Assembly: GCA_002454195.1 (NCBI GenBank)
Contig: DKIJ01000035.1
Location: 4,715 to 68,714 of the forward strand
Direction: 5' to 3'
Origin: Flavobacterium sp. UBA6721
GTDB lineage: Bacteria; Bacteroidota; Bacteroidia; Flavobacteriales; Flavobacteriaceae
Length of the DNA: 64,000 bases
Part shown: in pieces, positions 35,598-43,906 of the stretch
Numbering within the stretch: the first letter of the stretch is position 1
How the letters are laid out: each line of letters opens with the position of its first letter
Notes under the pieces: model-generated
Databases searched by the model: none
What the model saw: only the letters and a program-made list of their open reading frames with translations
What the model was told of the DNA's origin: nothing
Program-made: the position numbers and the translations under genes

Positions 35598-36410
35598 ATT
35601 ACTATTATAATAATCCACTGCCTTACGCACGCTACCGTGTTCTTTCAATAACTGAGCGGCTTCTTCGTAGCTTACAGGAATTTCGCCCATAATCATTTTA
35701 GTGCCGCGGTCAACGAGTTTGGCGTTGCTTAATTGCATATCGACCATTTTGTTGCCTTTTACTTTTCCTAACTGAATCATCGTTGCCGTTGAAATCATAT
35801 TCAAAACCAACTTTTGAGCGGTACCGGCTTTCATTCTCGAACTTCCAGTTACGAATTCTGGTCCTACGATAACTTCGATAGGGAATTGCGCTGTTTGCGA
35901 AAGCGGGCTACCAGCATTGCAGGAAATACTTCCTGTGATAATATTATTTTGGTTACAGGCTTCCAAACCACCAATGACATAAGGCGTTGTTCCCGAAGCT
36001 GCAATTCCTATCACCACATCGTTTTCGTTGATGTTGAATTCCTGCAAATCAATCCAGGCTTGGGTAGCATTGTCCTCGGCGTTTTCTACCGCTTTACGAA
36101 TGGCTTTGTCACCACCGGCAATAATTCCCACCACCAAATCAAAAGGCACTCCAAAAGTAGGAGGACACTCTGAAGCATCTACCACACCCAAACGTCCCGA
36201 AGTTCCTGCGCCAATGTAAAACAAACGACCGCCTTGTTTCATTTTGGCAACGATTTGGCTGACCAAAGTTTCAATTTGCGGCAAGGCTTTTTCCACAGCT
36301 AGCGGAACAGTTTTGTCTTCGTTATTGATATTGCTTAATAATTCCGTAACGGACATTTTCTCTAAATGCTCGTATTTTGAGGATTGCTCGGTTGTTTTTA
36401 TGAAAGTCAT
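35589..36410 (-). CDS. murQ: N-acetylmuramic acid 6-phosphate etherase
   Basis: A 273-residue SIS-domain enzyme with GGRLFYIGAGTSGRLGVVDASE (catalytic Glu in ASE), the CPPTFGVP segment and ITGSISCNAGSPLSQ. MurQ cleaves the lactyl ether of MurNAc-6-phosphate during recycling of cell-wall sugars. The usual MurNAc phosphotransferase partner is not nearby, so the substrate probably comes by another recycling route. The ATG at 36410 is the natural start. Confidence 0.93.
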   Translation of the reverse strand: MTFIKTTEQSSKYEHLEKMSVTELLSNINNEDKTVPLAVEKALPQIETLVSQIVAKMKQGGRLFYIGAGTSGRLGVVDASECPPTFGVPFDLVVGIIAGGDKAIRKAVENAEDNATQAWIDLQEFNINENDVVIGIAASGTTPYVIGGLEACNQNNIITGSISCNAGSPLSQTAQFPIEVIVGPEFVTGSSRMKAGTAQKLVLNMISTATMIQLGKVKGNKMVDMQLSNAKLVDRGTKMIMGEIPVSYEEAAQLLKEHGSVRKAVDYYNSNKL

Positions 36411-36754
36411 TCTTTTGAGTTTCTGAGTTGCAAAGTGCCAAAGGTACTACCTTTTCAGCAAGAATGATAGGGGAATTTTGTGGTATTTTTATTTTTTGAA
36501 AGATAGTGTTTGTTCGTCATTGCGAGCGCAGTGAAGCAATCTCACTAAGTAATTCTATAAAGTAGCAGTTCTTTTAGGGTACGGATTTAATAATAAATCA
36601 GATGTATTCTTTTTTTATTAGAGCCACACGAAAGGATTCGTGCGGCAGCGTGGGGCTAGCTAAATCGAAAATTTGGTTGTTTTTATCTGAAAATTAAATA
36701 ACTAAAAAAAGAAATATTAAATTTATACTTTTAATTATGTAAATATTTTTTGTC
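36411..36754. other. Intergenic region between murQ and the MORN-type gene
   Basis: A gap of 344 bases. It holds an 8-base-period run (TGAGTTTC, TGAGTTGC, AAAGTGCC) at about 36417-36444, a repeat GTCATTGCGAG...CTCACTAA at 36516-36548, and a hairpin-bearing fragment near 36628-36665 ending GGGGCTAG, which recalls the end of the copy at 17579-17681. No gene is seen. Confidence 0.55.
36516..36548. repeat. Intergenic repeat GTCATTGCGAG...CTCACTAA
   Basis: It matches in reverse complement the element at 40290-40333 (GTCATTACGAG...GTAATCTCACTAA). The middle differs, and the other copy has a TCCCGAAGTGTCGGGA palindrome there. Confidence 0.6.
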
Positions 36755-38419
36755 ATGAATATAAAATACTTATTGATTATTGGACTATATATTTTTTTTT
36801 CTCCTGTGAGTTACAGTCAAAATTCCATTGCCCCCGAAGGAAATCTGTTATCTTTTTTGTATGATTTCAAACCCTTTGTTGTTCCGGAAATGAAAAAATT
36901 AGACACCTATAATGTTTCTAAACAAGCTGCCAATATTTCAAAAATAGAAGGAGCATTAAAAGAAAATAAGCCTATCAAAGTGATCTATAATGACGGAACG
37001 GTGTTTGAAGGGACCTTGTATAAAAATTATAAAGATTATATACTTAATGAAGGTAATTTGGTGTTTGCTAATGGCGATTCTTATAAAGGAAGTTTTGGTA
37101 GTGTTTATTCTGAGCCTTATACTCAGGGAGTATATAGATTTAAAGATGCTACTTTAGTAACTATTACTACCGAAAAGAAAGAGGCCCCAATTTATTCTTT
37201 AACAACTAGAGATTATAAAATGACTGATGGGGCTAGTTTTATGATAGATAATTATTACATGCGTAATATTTATACCAATGCCAAAGGATACAAATTTAGT
37301 TATTACTTGAATAAAGAAAAAAAGCTAAATTCTCACGCCTATTTTAATTATCCTAACGGGATTTTACTATATGGAAAATATAATAATGGAGTTCCTGATG
37401 GTATTTGGTCAATTTCCAAAAACTCAAATGGAATAAATACATTATGTTTTAAAAATGGACAAGTTACAGGATGTATTAGCAATAAATTTCCTGAAGAAAG
37501 TGATCTCTATTATTTTTATTACGAAAACAAATTACTAAATACCAAAGCAACTTATGCAGGTGCATATTATTATTGTGTGAATGGTGATTGTTTAAATGGT
37601 ACAGGCGAATTGTTTTATTCATCTACAAATGAGAATAAACCTCTTTTTCTGTTTACTAAAGCTACTTTTAATAATAAAAATTCTGTTGGTGAAGCTCATT
37701 CGGTTTTTTATAATGGACAATTAGAAGTTATTAAATATTTAAAAGGTCCTCTTGTAGATTATGAATTTCATGGGAAATGTCATGAAGTGTATGCTGATGG
37801 TTCACCTTGTTTTGTTGGTGAAATGAATATGGGAAATCGAGCAAAGGGCTATTATTTTTATGAAAATTATGGTACGTTTGAAGGTGATTTCAAAGATCAT
37901 TATCCTAGTTTTGGTAAAATTACTCTTCCAGGGTTGGGGTATTATGAAGGTAATTGCAATAGTGAAGGTATGAAAGGCACAGGAAAATTTTATTTTGCAG
38001 ATGGAAGCACAGTGAAAAGTGATAATTTTCAAAAATATTCCGCCGCCGCTGCTACTTATACTCTAAAAAATGGTCAGTCAGAAGTAGGGATATATCATTT
38101 TGACAAAAACACCTTTGAGTATGTTGATTATCTTGGTCAAATGAAAGCCTATATCAAATCATTAGAGCAAGCTAATAAACCACAAATAGCCACTACTACA
38201 ACAACACGATCATCAGGACAATGTGGCACTTGTCATGGGAGTGGAGCTGTTGTAATAACTTGTTCTATGTGTAAAGGGAATGGTAAATCTGAAACTTGGG
38301 TAAAGGTTAACGATTATGGTCGCTACAGCGGAAAAGGAACCTGTATTTATTGCAGAGGAACAGGTACAATGAGTTTAAGTAATTCTTGTAGAAGTTGTAA
38401 CGGTAGCGGGAAAAATTAG
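36755..38419 (+). CDS. Secreted MORN-type protein with a DnaJ-like cysteine tail
   Basis: A 554-residue protein with signal peptide MNIKYLLIIGLYIFFSPVSYSQ. The body shows MORN-like motifs (YNDGTVFEGTLYKNYKDY, FANGDSYKGSF, YFADGSTV, YGTFEGDFKDH) spread over residues about 60-430. After a Thr/Ser linker near residue 480, it has a tail with three or four CxxCxGxG-type motifs (CGTCHGSG, CSMCKGNG, CIYCRGTG, CRSCNGSG), the zinc-binding pattern of the DnaJ central domain. The combination is unusual because DnaJ zinc fingers are normally cytoplasmic. Function unknown; transcribed alone. Confidence 0.82.
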   Translation: MNIKYLLIIGLYIFFSPVSYSQNSIAPEGNLLSFLYDFKPFVVPEMKKLDTYNVSKQAANISKIEGALKENKPIKVIYNDGTVFEGTLYKNYKDYILNEGNLVFANGDSYKGSFGSVYSEPYTQGVYRFKDATLVTITTEKKEAPIYSLTTRDYKMTDGASFMIDNYYMRNIYTNAKGYKFSYYLNKEKKLNSHAYFNYPNGILLYGKYNNGVPDGIWSISKNSNGINTLCFKNGQVTGCISNKFPEESDLYYFYYENKLLNTKATYAGAYYYCVNGDCLNGTGELFYSSTNENKPLFLFTKATFNNKNSVGEAHSVFYNGQLEVIKYLKGPLVDYEFHGKCHEVYADGSPCFVGEMNMGNRAKGYYFYENYGTFEGDFKDHYPSFGKITLPGLGYYEGNCNSEGMKGTGKFYFADGSTVKSDNFQKYSAAAATYTLKNGQSEVGIYHFDKNTFEYVDYLGQMKAYIKSLEQANKPQIATTTTTRSSGQCGTCHGSGAVVITCSMCKGNGKSETWVKVNDYGRYSGKGTCIYCRGTGTMSLSNSCRSCNGSGKN

Positions 38420-38601
38420 ATTTGTTTTTTTACGGTGTTTATTTAAAAACTATATTTTTTTATCGTTGTACTTTGCAGTATTTCCAAACATTTCGGATGC
38501 TACAAAGTTGCTTATCGTTGCGGACACAGAATGCTCCCGAAATGTCGGGACTGCGCTAACGTTTGTGTGTATGTTCGAGCCATCAGGGACGCGTGTTGTG
38601 C

Positions 38602-38931
38602 TTATTTATTATTCAATTTTGGTGGATTCTTCAATGCTTTTTTTACAACTTCATCAATAGAATCAACCGTTATTTCTTTTTTCTTGCAGTAGTCACTTTC
38701 AAGCCAATCCTCAATTAATTTTGATCCTTTACTTGCGTTACACGACATACAACAAAGAGCTATATTATCAGTCCCATTAAGTCTAATATCATTTACAATA
38801 TGCTCCCAAGATGGTTTGTTTTTCCGTGAGTTATTTTCAGTCGTGAATACTATTCTGCAATAAACACATTTAGTATCTCGTTTTTTTACAAATTCTTCAA
38901 TATGCTTTGGTATTCCCCAACGATTTGCCAT
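38602..38931 (-). CDS. HNH endonuclease
   Basis: A 109-residue HNH-type nuclease: CVYC (22-25), the WEHI histidine (His44), NIALCCMSCNASKG (Asn56, Cys60/61, Cys64), so both metal-binding cysteine pairs and the catalytic His are present. It lies 11 bases downstream of a Mrr-type endonuclease gene on the same strand, likely one operon. Two small nucleases together suggest restriction of incoming DNA. No methyltransferase gene is next to it. Confidence 0.88.
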   Translation of the reverse strand: MANRWGIPKHIEEFVKKRDTKCVYCRIVFTTENNSRKNKPSWEHIVNDIRLNGTDNIALCCMSCNASKGSKLIEDWLESDYCKKKEITVDSIDEVVKKALKNPPKLNNK

Positions 38932-38942
38932 ATAGTTCCAAA

Positions 38943-39827
38943 TTAATTATTGTCTTCGAAGAAATCATTGTCCAATTCTTTAACTTCGTATACTGCTTTT
39001 ACTTGAATACCTACATTATATTGATGCATAAGGTCTACTAATTTCAAACCATCAATCAGAATTATTGTGTGATGAGCATCATGAGCTTTTTTCGTTGCAC
39101 CTGTATCAAACGATGATGTCGTGACGAAAACACCTTTTTGGGTGTCTCCACTCATTGCACCAATAAAATTCCGAATATCCTTCTCTCTGACTTTATTTTC
39201 TCCATATCGTTTGGCTTGAATGTAAATTTTGTCCAGTCCAAGTTTATCCTCATTGATTATCCCATCAATTCCACCATCTCCTGTTTTTGCTGTTTCAACA
39301 AAATCACCGTACCCCATTTTTTTGAGAAGAATAAGAATTACTTTCTCAAAATAGAATGGATCAATGTCCTTTAGTTTTTCTAATAATTCATCTTTTACCT
39401 GAATGTCAATTTGGTCAAAACCTTCGTCAATCAGGTCTTGGGGTGAGGCGTTCTCAATATTTGAAGGAGTCGATTCTTTTTTAGAGTTTTCTTGATTATA
39501 GAATTCAAGGTAATTATCAGAATTTTCAACTTGTTTTAAAGACAAGTCTGATTTAGCATGAGTTTTCCCTTTATCTGTTATTTTTACAAATCCTCTCTTT
39601 GGAAATTCAATATATCCACCCTTTTTCAAGTAAGATTTCCCCCAAGCAATTCGGTTAATTATTAAAAGGTCTCCACTTTTTGTTTTTTCTTCCAATTGCT
39701 CTTTTGAAAGATCAGTGTAGAATTTATCAATTACTTTTTGATATAATTCTCTTGCTTGAAGAGTTTCTCCATTTTCTAACACTTTCAAAATCGGGATGAA
39801 AGTCTCATGAAATTTTGGTATTTCCAT
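38943..39827 (-). CDS. Mrr-type restriction endonuclease
   Basis: A 294-residue protein with an N-terminal winged-helix (Mrr_N-like, about 1-85), an acidic linker and a PD-(D/E)xK-type domain: GDGGIDG with D184/D188, then IYIQAKRY with Q204 and K206 (Mrr QxK variant). Mrr proteins cut methylated DNA or act in type IV-like restriction. Context with an HNH gene and unusual flanking sequence suggests an accessory defence unit. Confidence 0.9.
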   Translation of the reverse strand: MEIPKFHETFIPILKVLENGETLQARELYQKVIDKFYTDLSKEQLEEKTKSGDLLIINRIAWGKSYLKKGGYIEFPKRGFVKITDKGKTHAKSDLSLKQVENSDNYLEFYNQENSKKESTPSNIENASPQDLIDEGFDQIDIQVKDELLEKLKDIDPFYFEKVILILLKKMGYGDFVETAKTGDGGIDGIINEDKLGLDKIYIQAKRYGENKVREKDIRNFIGAMSGDTQKGVFVTTSSFDTGATKKAHDAHHTIILIDGLKLVDLMHQYNVGIQVKAVYEVKELDNDFFEDNN

Positions 39828-40078
39828 ATTTTATATTGTTTCGTCGGAGTTCGTTTAAATTAAGCAGAACTCACATATATGTATGTTAAAATCATATAAA
39901 GCCACCCAATTATAGATAGATATTTATGATTACTGTTATACTTTATATTTATCAAATATATAAACAATTCACTACAAAAATCAATAATACTTAATATTAG
40001 TTGCGAAATTTTCGTACTAAGTGAAGTATGAATTAAGAGAGTTTCATTTTTAAAAATGAATTTGTCGGGAGTAGGCTT

Positions 40079-40206
40079 TGCGTGAGGGATGGAAGTGGCA
40101 TCCTTTGTGGCTTTTCTTTAAAGCCACAAAGATATAACGGACAGCCCGACCTCGTTGCATAACGAAAGTTGCTTTTTTGTACTAAGGTTGTGCAACGAGG
40201 GCACGC
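40079..40206. repeat. Structured multi-hairpin element, copy B (candidate RNA)
   Basis: Outer helix GCGTG (40079-40083) / CACGC (40202-40206); inner 12-bp hairpin CTTTGTGGCTTT / AAAGCCACAAAG; a second 10-bp pairing CCTCGTTGCA (40150-40159) / TGCAACGAGG (40191-40200). Conserved-looking single-stranded blocks (GAGGGATGGAAGTGGCATC, AACGGACAGCCCGAC) separate them. Three nested pairings in about 130 bases suggest a folded RNA or a mobile palindromic element. The flanks match copy A at 17579-17681 in opposite orientation. Confidence 0.72.
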
Positions 40207-40289
40207 CCAAGATGTTTTTATGTTAAGGGTGTTTTGTGTTGTTTTGACAAAAGAGACCAACAAGTGAAACAATCACGTAAACATAGCTG

Positions 40290-40333
40290 TTAGTGAGATT
40301 ACTTCGTCCCGAAGTGTCGGGACTCGTAATGAC
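40290..40333. repeat. Intergenic repeat with internal palindrome
   Basis: TTAGTGAGATTACTTCG then TCCCGAAGTGTCGGGA then CTCGTAATGAC. Reverse complement of the element at 36516-36548 apart from the palindrome. Confidence 0.6.
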
Positions 40334-40370
40334 AAAACGGGCTGTATTATCAGGGGTGAACACCCAAAAA

Positions 40371-41066
40371 TTATAAAAAATACGCCAAAACGATTCCCAG
40401 TACAATCATGGAAACTTTGGCAACATTGAATTTGTGTCCTTCGCTGCTTTCGAAAATAATAGTCGAAGAAATATGGAATAAAATCCCGATTACGATAGCG
40501 GTAATTTGGTTATGGTAATGGCTCAGCGTAGTGAGATAATCGGAGGCAAAAGTGCCCAGCGGTGTCATCAAGGCAAAAGTAAGCATGAAGGCAAAAATAG
40601 CCTGCTTGTTCAAATGCGAATTGATGAAAAAAGTGGTCAATATGATGGCAATAGGTAGGTGGTGAATGGCAATTCCCAGTGCTAGGTTGTCATGGTTGTG
40701 CCCCACAGGAAATCCTTCCAAGAAAGCGTGAATACAAAGACTGATGAACAGCAACCACGGAATATGGGACATATTGTGATGGCCGTGAACGTGACCATGT
40801 TCGGCACCTTTGGAGAAAAATTCCAGAATAATCTGGAATAAAATTCCCAGCATGATGAAAATCCCAATGTTGTTGTCGTGACTTTCTACCCCGTCATGTA
40901 GATGACTTTCGTAGATTTTGGGTAGTAGGTGCATCACGGTAAGCGAAAGCAAAAACGAACCACTAAATGCTAATAGCAGTTTGAGGTTGCTTTTGTTTTT
41001 AGGTTTTAAAACCAAAGCAATGATATACCCAAGGAGTACAGAAAGTAAAGGTAAAAGGTAGTTCAT
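40371..41066 (-). CDS. ZIP family metal transporter
   Basis: A 231-residue membrane protein with about seven membrane segments. It has a His-rich loop (EHGHVHGHHNMSH) in the region where ZIP transporters sense or gather metal, and the signature HAFLEGFPVG and HHLPIAIIL in the metal-binding helices (H,E and H,H). It imports zinc or another divalent metal. It lies between an intergenic repeat cluster and the methyltransferase gene. Confidence 0.9.
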   Translation of the reverse strand: MNYLLPLLSVLLGYIIALVLKPKNKSNLKLLLAFSGSFLLSLTVMHLLPKIYESHLHDGVESHDNNIGIFIMLGILFQIILEFFSKGAEHGHVHGHHNMSHIPWLLFISLCIHAFLEGFPVGHNHDNLALGIAIHHLPIAIILTTFFINSHLNKQAIFAFMLTFALMTPLGTFASDYLTTLSHYHNQITAIVIGILFHISSTIIFESSEGHKFNVAKVSMIVLGIVLAYFL

Positions 41067-41127
41067 CTTTATTTGTGGAATCGGTTATTTGTTGACTATT
41101 ATTGTGTTCAACGGTTAAACAAATTAA

Positions 41128-41892
41128 TTATTTGAATATCATAATTAATCGTTCGCTTTCGGTTTTATGGTATTTTTTTAATTTATAATCGCCAAAGATA
41201 TCCAAAAGGTAAATTCCGGCTTCGTCCATCATGGCTTCGAAGTCCTGTAATGTTAGTGCTTTTACTTTTTCGGTAAAATGGTATTTTTTGCCTTGGTCTT
41301 CAAAGTCAATTTCTTTGAAAATATGACCGTCGGCAACATAGCGTTTCAGGTGAAAGTCGATTCCATCTACGGTTTTTACCTCTTCAGGAACCAGCATTTC
41401 AATAACCTGATGTACGTTCATGAAATCAATTACAGCAAAACCATAGTCGGTCAAGCTGTTTTTGATGGCTTTTAAAGTGGTTAAATTGTCGTCGTCATTT
41501 TCAAAATAGCCAAAACTGGTAAACAAATTGAAAATGGCATCGTATTTTTCTTCAAAAGGCTCGCGCATGTCGTGTACCTTGAAGTGCAGGGTTTCGTTGG
41601 CACTTTTGCTGGCTTCGGCGATACTGTTTTCAGATAAATCGGCTCCAATGACGTCAAATCCCAATTGGTTCAAATAAATCGAATGACGTCCTTTGCCACA
41701 GCATAAATCCAAAACTTTGGCATTTTCAGGAAGATTTAAGTAATGCGTTAAATTGTCCATGAAATGTTGGGCATCACGTTCGTCGCGTTCTTTGTAAAGG
41801 ATATGGTAATAAGGAGTGTCAAACCACGAACTAAACCAAGCTTCGCCAGCTTGCTCCTGATTGGGTTGTGTTGGATTTTGTACTTCAGACAT
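41128..41892 (-). CDS. Class I SAM-dependent methyltransferase
   Basis: A 254-residue Rossmann methyltransferase: motif I VLDLCCGKGRHSIYLNQLG, post-I DVIGADLSENS, and IFNLFTSFGYFEND. The substrate is unknown. It is divergent from the THUMP methyltransferase gene, and the two -7 boxes lie only three bases apart. Confidence 0.88.
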   Translation of the reverse strand: MSEVQNPTQPNQEQAGEAWFSSWFDTPYYHILYKERDERDAQHFMDNLTHYLNLPENAKVLDLCCGKGRHSIYLNQLGFDVIGADLSENSIAEASKSANETLHFKVHDMREPFEEKYDAIFNLFTSFGYFENDDDNLTTLKAIKNSLTDYGFAVIDFMNVHQVIEMLVPEEVKTVDGIDFHLKRYVADGHIFKEIDFEDQGKKYHFTEKVKALTLQDFEAMMDEAGIYLLDIFGDYKLKKYHKTESERLIMIFK

Positions 41893-41919
41893 TTATGCTG
41901 TTCAATTAATTCTATCCCG

Positions 41920-41927
41920 CAAATTTA
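41920..41927 (-). promoter_or_regulatory. Promoter -7 box for the SAM methyltransferase gene
   Basis: TAAATTTG on the minus strand (TAnnTTTG), 28 bases from the start at 41892. Confidence 0.58.
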
Positions 41928-41930
41928 GTG

Positions 41931-41938
41931 TATTTTTG
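41931..41938 (+). promoter_or_regulatory. Promoter -7 box for the THUMP methyltransferase gene
   Basis: TATTTTTG on the plus strand (TAnnTTTG), 62 bases before the start at 42001. It sits three bases from the opposing -7 box, so the two promoters can hardly be bound at once. Confidence 0.58.
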
Positions 41939-42000
41939 CGGAAATATACTATTTCAGCTTGTTTGGAATTTAGAATTTAGAAAATTGGAATTTAAAAAAA

Positions 42001-43164
42001 ATGGAAGAAAATTATAAGATGATAGCCAAAACCTTTTTTGGTTTTGAAGAAATATTAGCTAATGAATTACGAAACTTAGGCGCTCAAAATGTAGAACAGG
42101 GAGTACGAATGGTGAGTTTTAAAGGTGACAAAGGTTTTATGTACAAGGCGAATTTGGCATTGCGTACCGCTTTAAAAATCCTAAAACCCATTTATTCTTT
42201 TAGAGCGAATAACGAAAAAGCGCTTTACAAAGGTATTTCGGGAGTGAACTGGTCAAAGTTTATTAGTGCCAATCAGACTTTTGTAATAGACACAACCGTA
42301 CACTCGGAATATTTTAATCACTCGGAGTTTGTTTCTCAAAAATGTAAGGATGCGATTGTGGATCAGTTTAGAGAAAGAACAGGGCAACGTCCTAGTATTG
42401 ATAAGGTACATCCAGATTTACGCATTAACATTCATATTGATAAAGATCAGGTTTCGGTAGCCTTAGATACTTCGGGCAAACCTTTGAACCAACGTGGTTA
42501 CAGAACGTCTACGAATATTGCTCCTATTAACGAGGTTTTGGCAGCGGGAATTTTGTTGTTGTCGGGTTGGGATGGACAGTCTGATTTCTTGGATCCAATG
42601 TGTGGTTCTGGAACCTTCCTTGCCGAAGCGGCTATGATTGCTTGTAATATTCCGGCAAACATTAACCGTAAAGAATTTGCTTTCGAAAAATGGAAAGACT
42701 GGGATAATGAGTTGTTTGACAAAATCACCGATAGTTTGTTGGGCAAAGTTCGTGAGTTTCATTACACCATTAAAGGGTATGACAAAGCGCCTTCGGCAGT
42801 GTTGAAAGCGAAGGAAAATGTTCGAAATGCCAATCTGGATGAATATGTAACCATCTCAGAAAATAATTTCTTTGACAGCGAAAAAAACACCGAAGGAAAA
42901 TTGCATATCGTGTTTAATCCGCCTTATGATGAGCGTTTGGATATCCATATGGAAAAATTTTATAAAAATATTGGGGATACCTTGAAACAAAGCTATCCAG
43001 GAACCAATGCTTGGTTTATTACCGGAAATCTCGATGCGTTGAAATTTGTGGGTTTAAGACCTTCGCGTAAAATTAAATTATTCAACGCCGGACTGGAAGC
43101 ACGTTTGGTGAAATACGAAATGTACGAAGGTAGTAAGCGAACGAAATTTCAGGAGAGAAGTTAG
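42001..43164 (+). CDS. THUMP-domain class I SAM-dependent RNA methyltransferase (RlmL N-domain-like)
   Basis: A 387-residue protein. The N-terminal THUMP-type region (about 5-165: TFFGFEEILANELRNLGAQN, FVIDTTVHS, DLRINIHIDKDQVSVALD) is followed by a Rossmann methyltransferase with SDFLDPMCGSGTFLAEAA and the catalytic NPPYDERLD motif typical of N2-guanine/N6-adenine RNA enzymes. It corresponds to the RlmL half of RlmKL or to YpsC-type enzymes that modify 23S rRNA at G2445. The stop codon lies inside a 7-mer repeat array. Confidence 0.92.
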   Translation: MEENYKMIAKTFFGFEEILANELRNLGAQNVEQGVRMVSFKGDKGFMYKANLALRTALKILKPIYSFRANNEKALYKGISGVNWSKFISANQTFVIDTTVHSEYFNHSEFVSQKCKDAIVDQFRERTGQRPSIDKVHPDLRINIHIDKDQVSVALDTSGKPLNQRGYRTSTNIAPINEVLAAGILLLSGWDGQSDFLDPMCGSGTFLAEAAMIACNIPANINRKEFAFEKWKDWDNELFDKITDSLLGKVREFHYTIKGYDKAPSAVLKAKENVRNANLDEYVTISENNFFDSEKNTEGKLHIVFNPPYDERLDIHMEKFYKNIGDTLKQSYPGTNAWFITGNLDALKFVGLRPSRKIKLFNAGLEARLVKYEMYEGSKRTKFQERS

Positions 43165-43250
43165 AAGTTAGGAGTTAGAAGTTAGAGGTTAGGAGTTATG
43201 AGTCATGAATGTAACTTTAAACTAAAAACAATAAACCATAAACAACAAAC
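43159..43250. repeat. 7-mer array in inverted arrangement, overlapping the THUMP gene stop
   Basis: Forward units AGTTAGA, AGTTAGG, AGTTAGA, AGTTAGA, GGTTAGG, AGTTATG, AGTCATG (43159-43207) are followed by five units ending AAAC (TTTAAAC, TAAAAAC, AATAAAC, CATAAAC, AACAAAC; 43216-43250), the opposite orientation. The THUMP stop codon TAG at 43162 is part of the first unit. The array ends just before the 78-residue gene start. Confidence 0.78.
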
Positions 43251-43259
43251 AAAAAAGTC

Positions 43260-43496
43260 ATGTCAAAATTACAACTAAGAGCATTTTTATACCAACTTGG
43301 TACTTTTGCGAGTTTATTTATATTATCCCGTTATTTAATTCATCAATATGCTGGGCTTACTGGTTTTTGGGAGCCTTTTGCCGCTTTTGTGATTGCAACT
43401 TTTGTTGGGCCTAAGTTTCAGGCTGTAAAAACGAAAGACGGGGAGAAATTGTTTATGAAATGGGTTTTTTCTAAAAATGTTAAAGAAATAGGGTAG
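43260..43496 (+). CDS. Small conserved protein, possibly membrane-associated
   Basis: A 78-residue protein with one likely membrane or amphipathic segment (about 12-50, LYQLGTFASLFILSRYLIHQYAGLTGFW then PFAAFVIATFVGPKF) and a basic C-terminus (KWVFSKNVKEIG). It is seen in flavobacteria with no named function. Its start follows the 7-mer array. Confidence 0.6.
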   Translation: MSKLQLRAFLYQLGTFASLFILSRYLIHQYAGLTGFWEPFAAFVIATFVGPKFQAVKTKDGEKLFMKWVFSKNVKEIG

Positions 43497-43906
43497 GTTT
43501 TGATTAACCGCAAAGTTTTTTAAGTTCACCGCAAAGTGAAGAAAGTTTTAATAGAACCGCAGAGTCGCTGATTGATTTCAGTGGATTTGCGGTTTTGTTT
43601 TTTAACCGCAAAGAGGCAAAGTTTTTCGCAAAGAACATAAAGGATTTAAAGATAAATCTGTGTAAATCTGTGAAATCTGTGGTTTTGTTTTTAACCGCAA
43701 AGAGCACTAAGTTTTCGCAAAGAACACGAAGTTTAGTGAAATAAAATTTGTGTTAATTTGTGTAATTTGTGGTGGAATAATTTAACCGCTAATTCGCAAA
43801 TTTATATAGCTTGCGAATTAGCGGTTTTGTTATTGTGGGTTGTTAGTTCGAGCGAAGTCGAGAACAATTATATAGCCACTCGACTTCGCTCGATGTGACA
43901 GTCGGT
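43497..43906. repeat. Intergenic repeat cluster: AACCGCAAAG units and a CGAAGTCGAG palindrome
   Basis: A gap of 410 bases. Four tandem units of roughly 80-90 bases start near 43505, 43605, 43691 and 43783, each beginning AACCGCAAAG or close, with TCTGTGGTTTTGTTTTT-like ends. The last unit carries a 15-bp stem (43785-43799 / 43811-43825). A separate palindrome TCGAGCGAAGTCGAG / CTCGACTTCGCTCGA (43848-43893) follows. Confidence 0.75.
43785..43830. terminator. Strong hairpin, probable bidirectional terminator
   Basis: ACCGCTAATTCGCAA / TTGCGAATTAGCGGT, 15 bp perfect, with an 11-base AT loop, followed by TTTTG on the plus strand and preceded by A-rich sequence for the minus. It lies between the small plus-strand gene and the convergent DUF6048-like gene. 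Confidence 0.75.

Larger units (their letters stand above)
39828..40370. other. Intergenic region upstream of the Mrr gene
   Basis: A gap of 543 bases. It contains the structured element at about 40077-40206 and the element at 40290-40333. The 5' half is AT-rich with no ORF of note. Long apparent ORFs on the minus strand here lie over the structured RNA-like element and are not accepted as genes. Confidence 0.6.

Noticed and set aside
38466..38660. A 64-residue plus-strand frame after the MORN gene
   Set aside because: It lies in the repeat-like gap and across the end of the HNH gene; no support.
40033..40272. A 79-residue minus-strand frame upstream of the Mrr gene
   Set aside because: It lies over the structured element and codes mixed residues from the hairpins.
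43505..43830. CRISPR array
   Set aside because: Units are diverged, not direct repeats with unique spacers, and they contain hairpin and terminator features.
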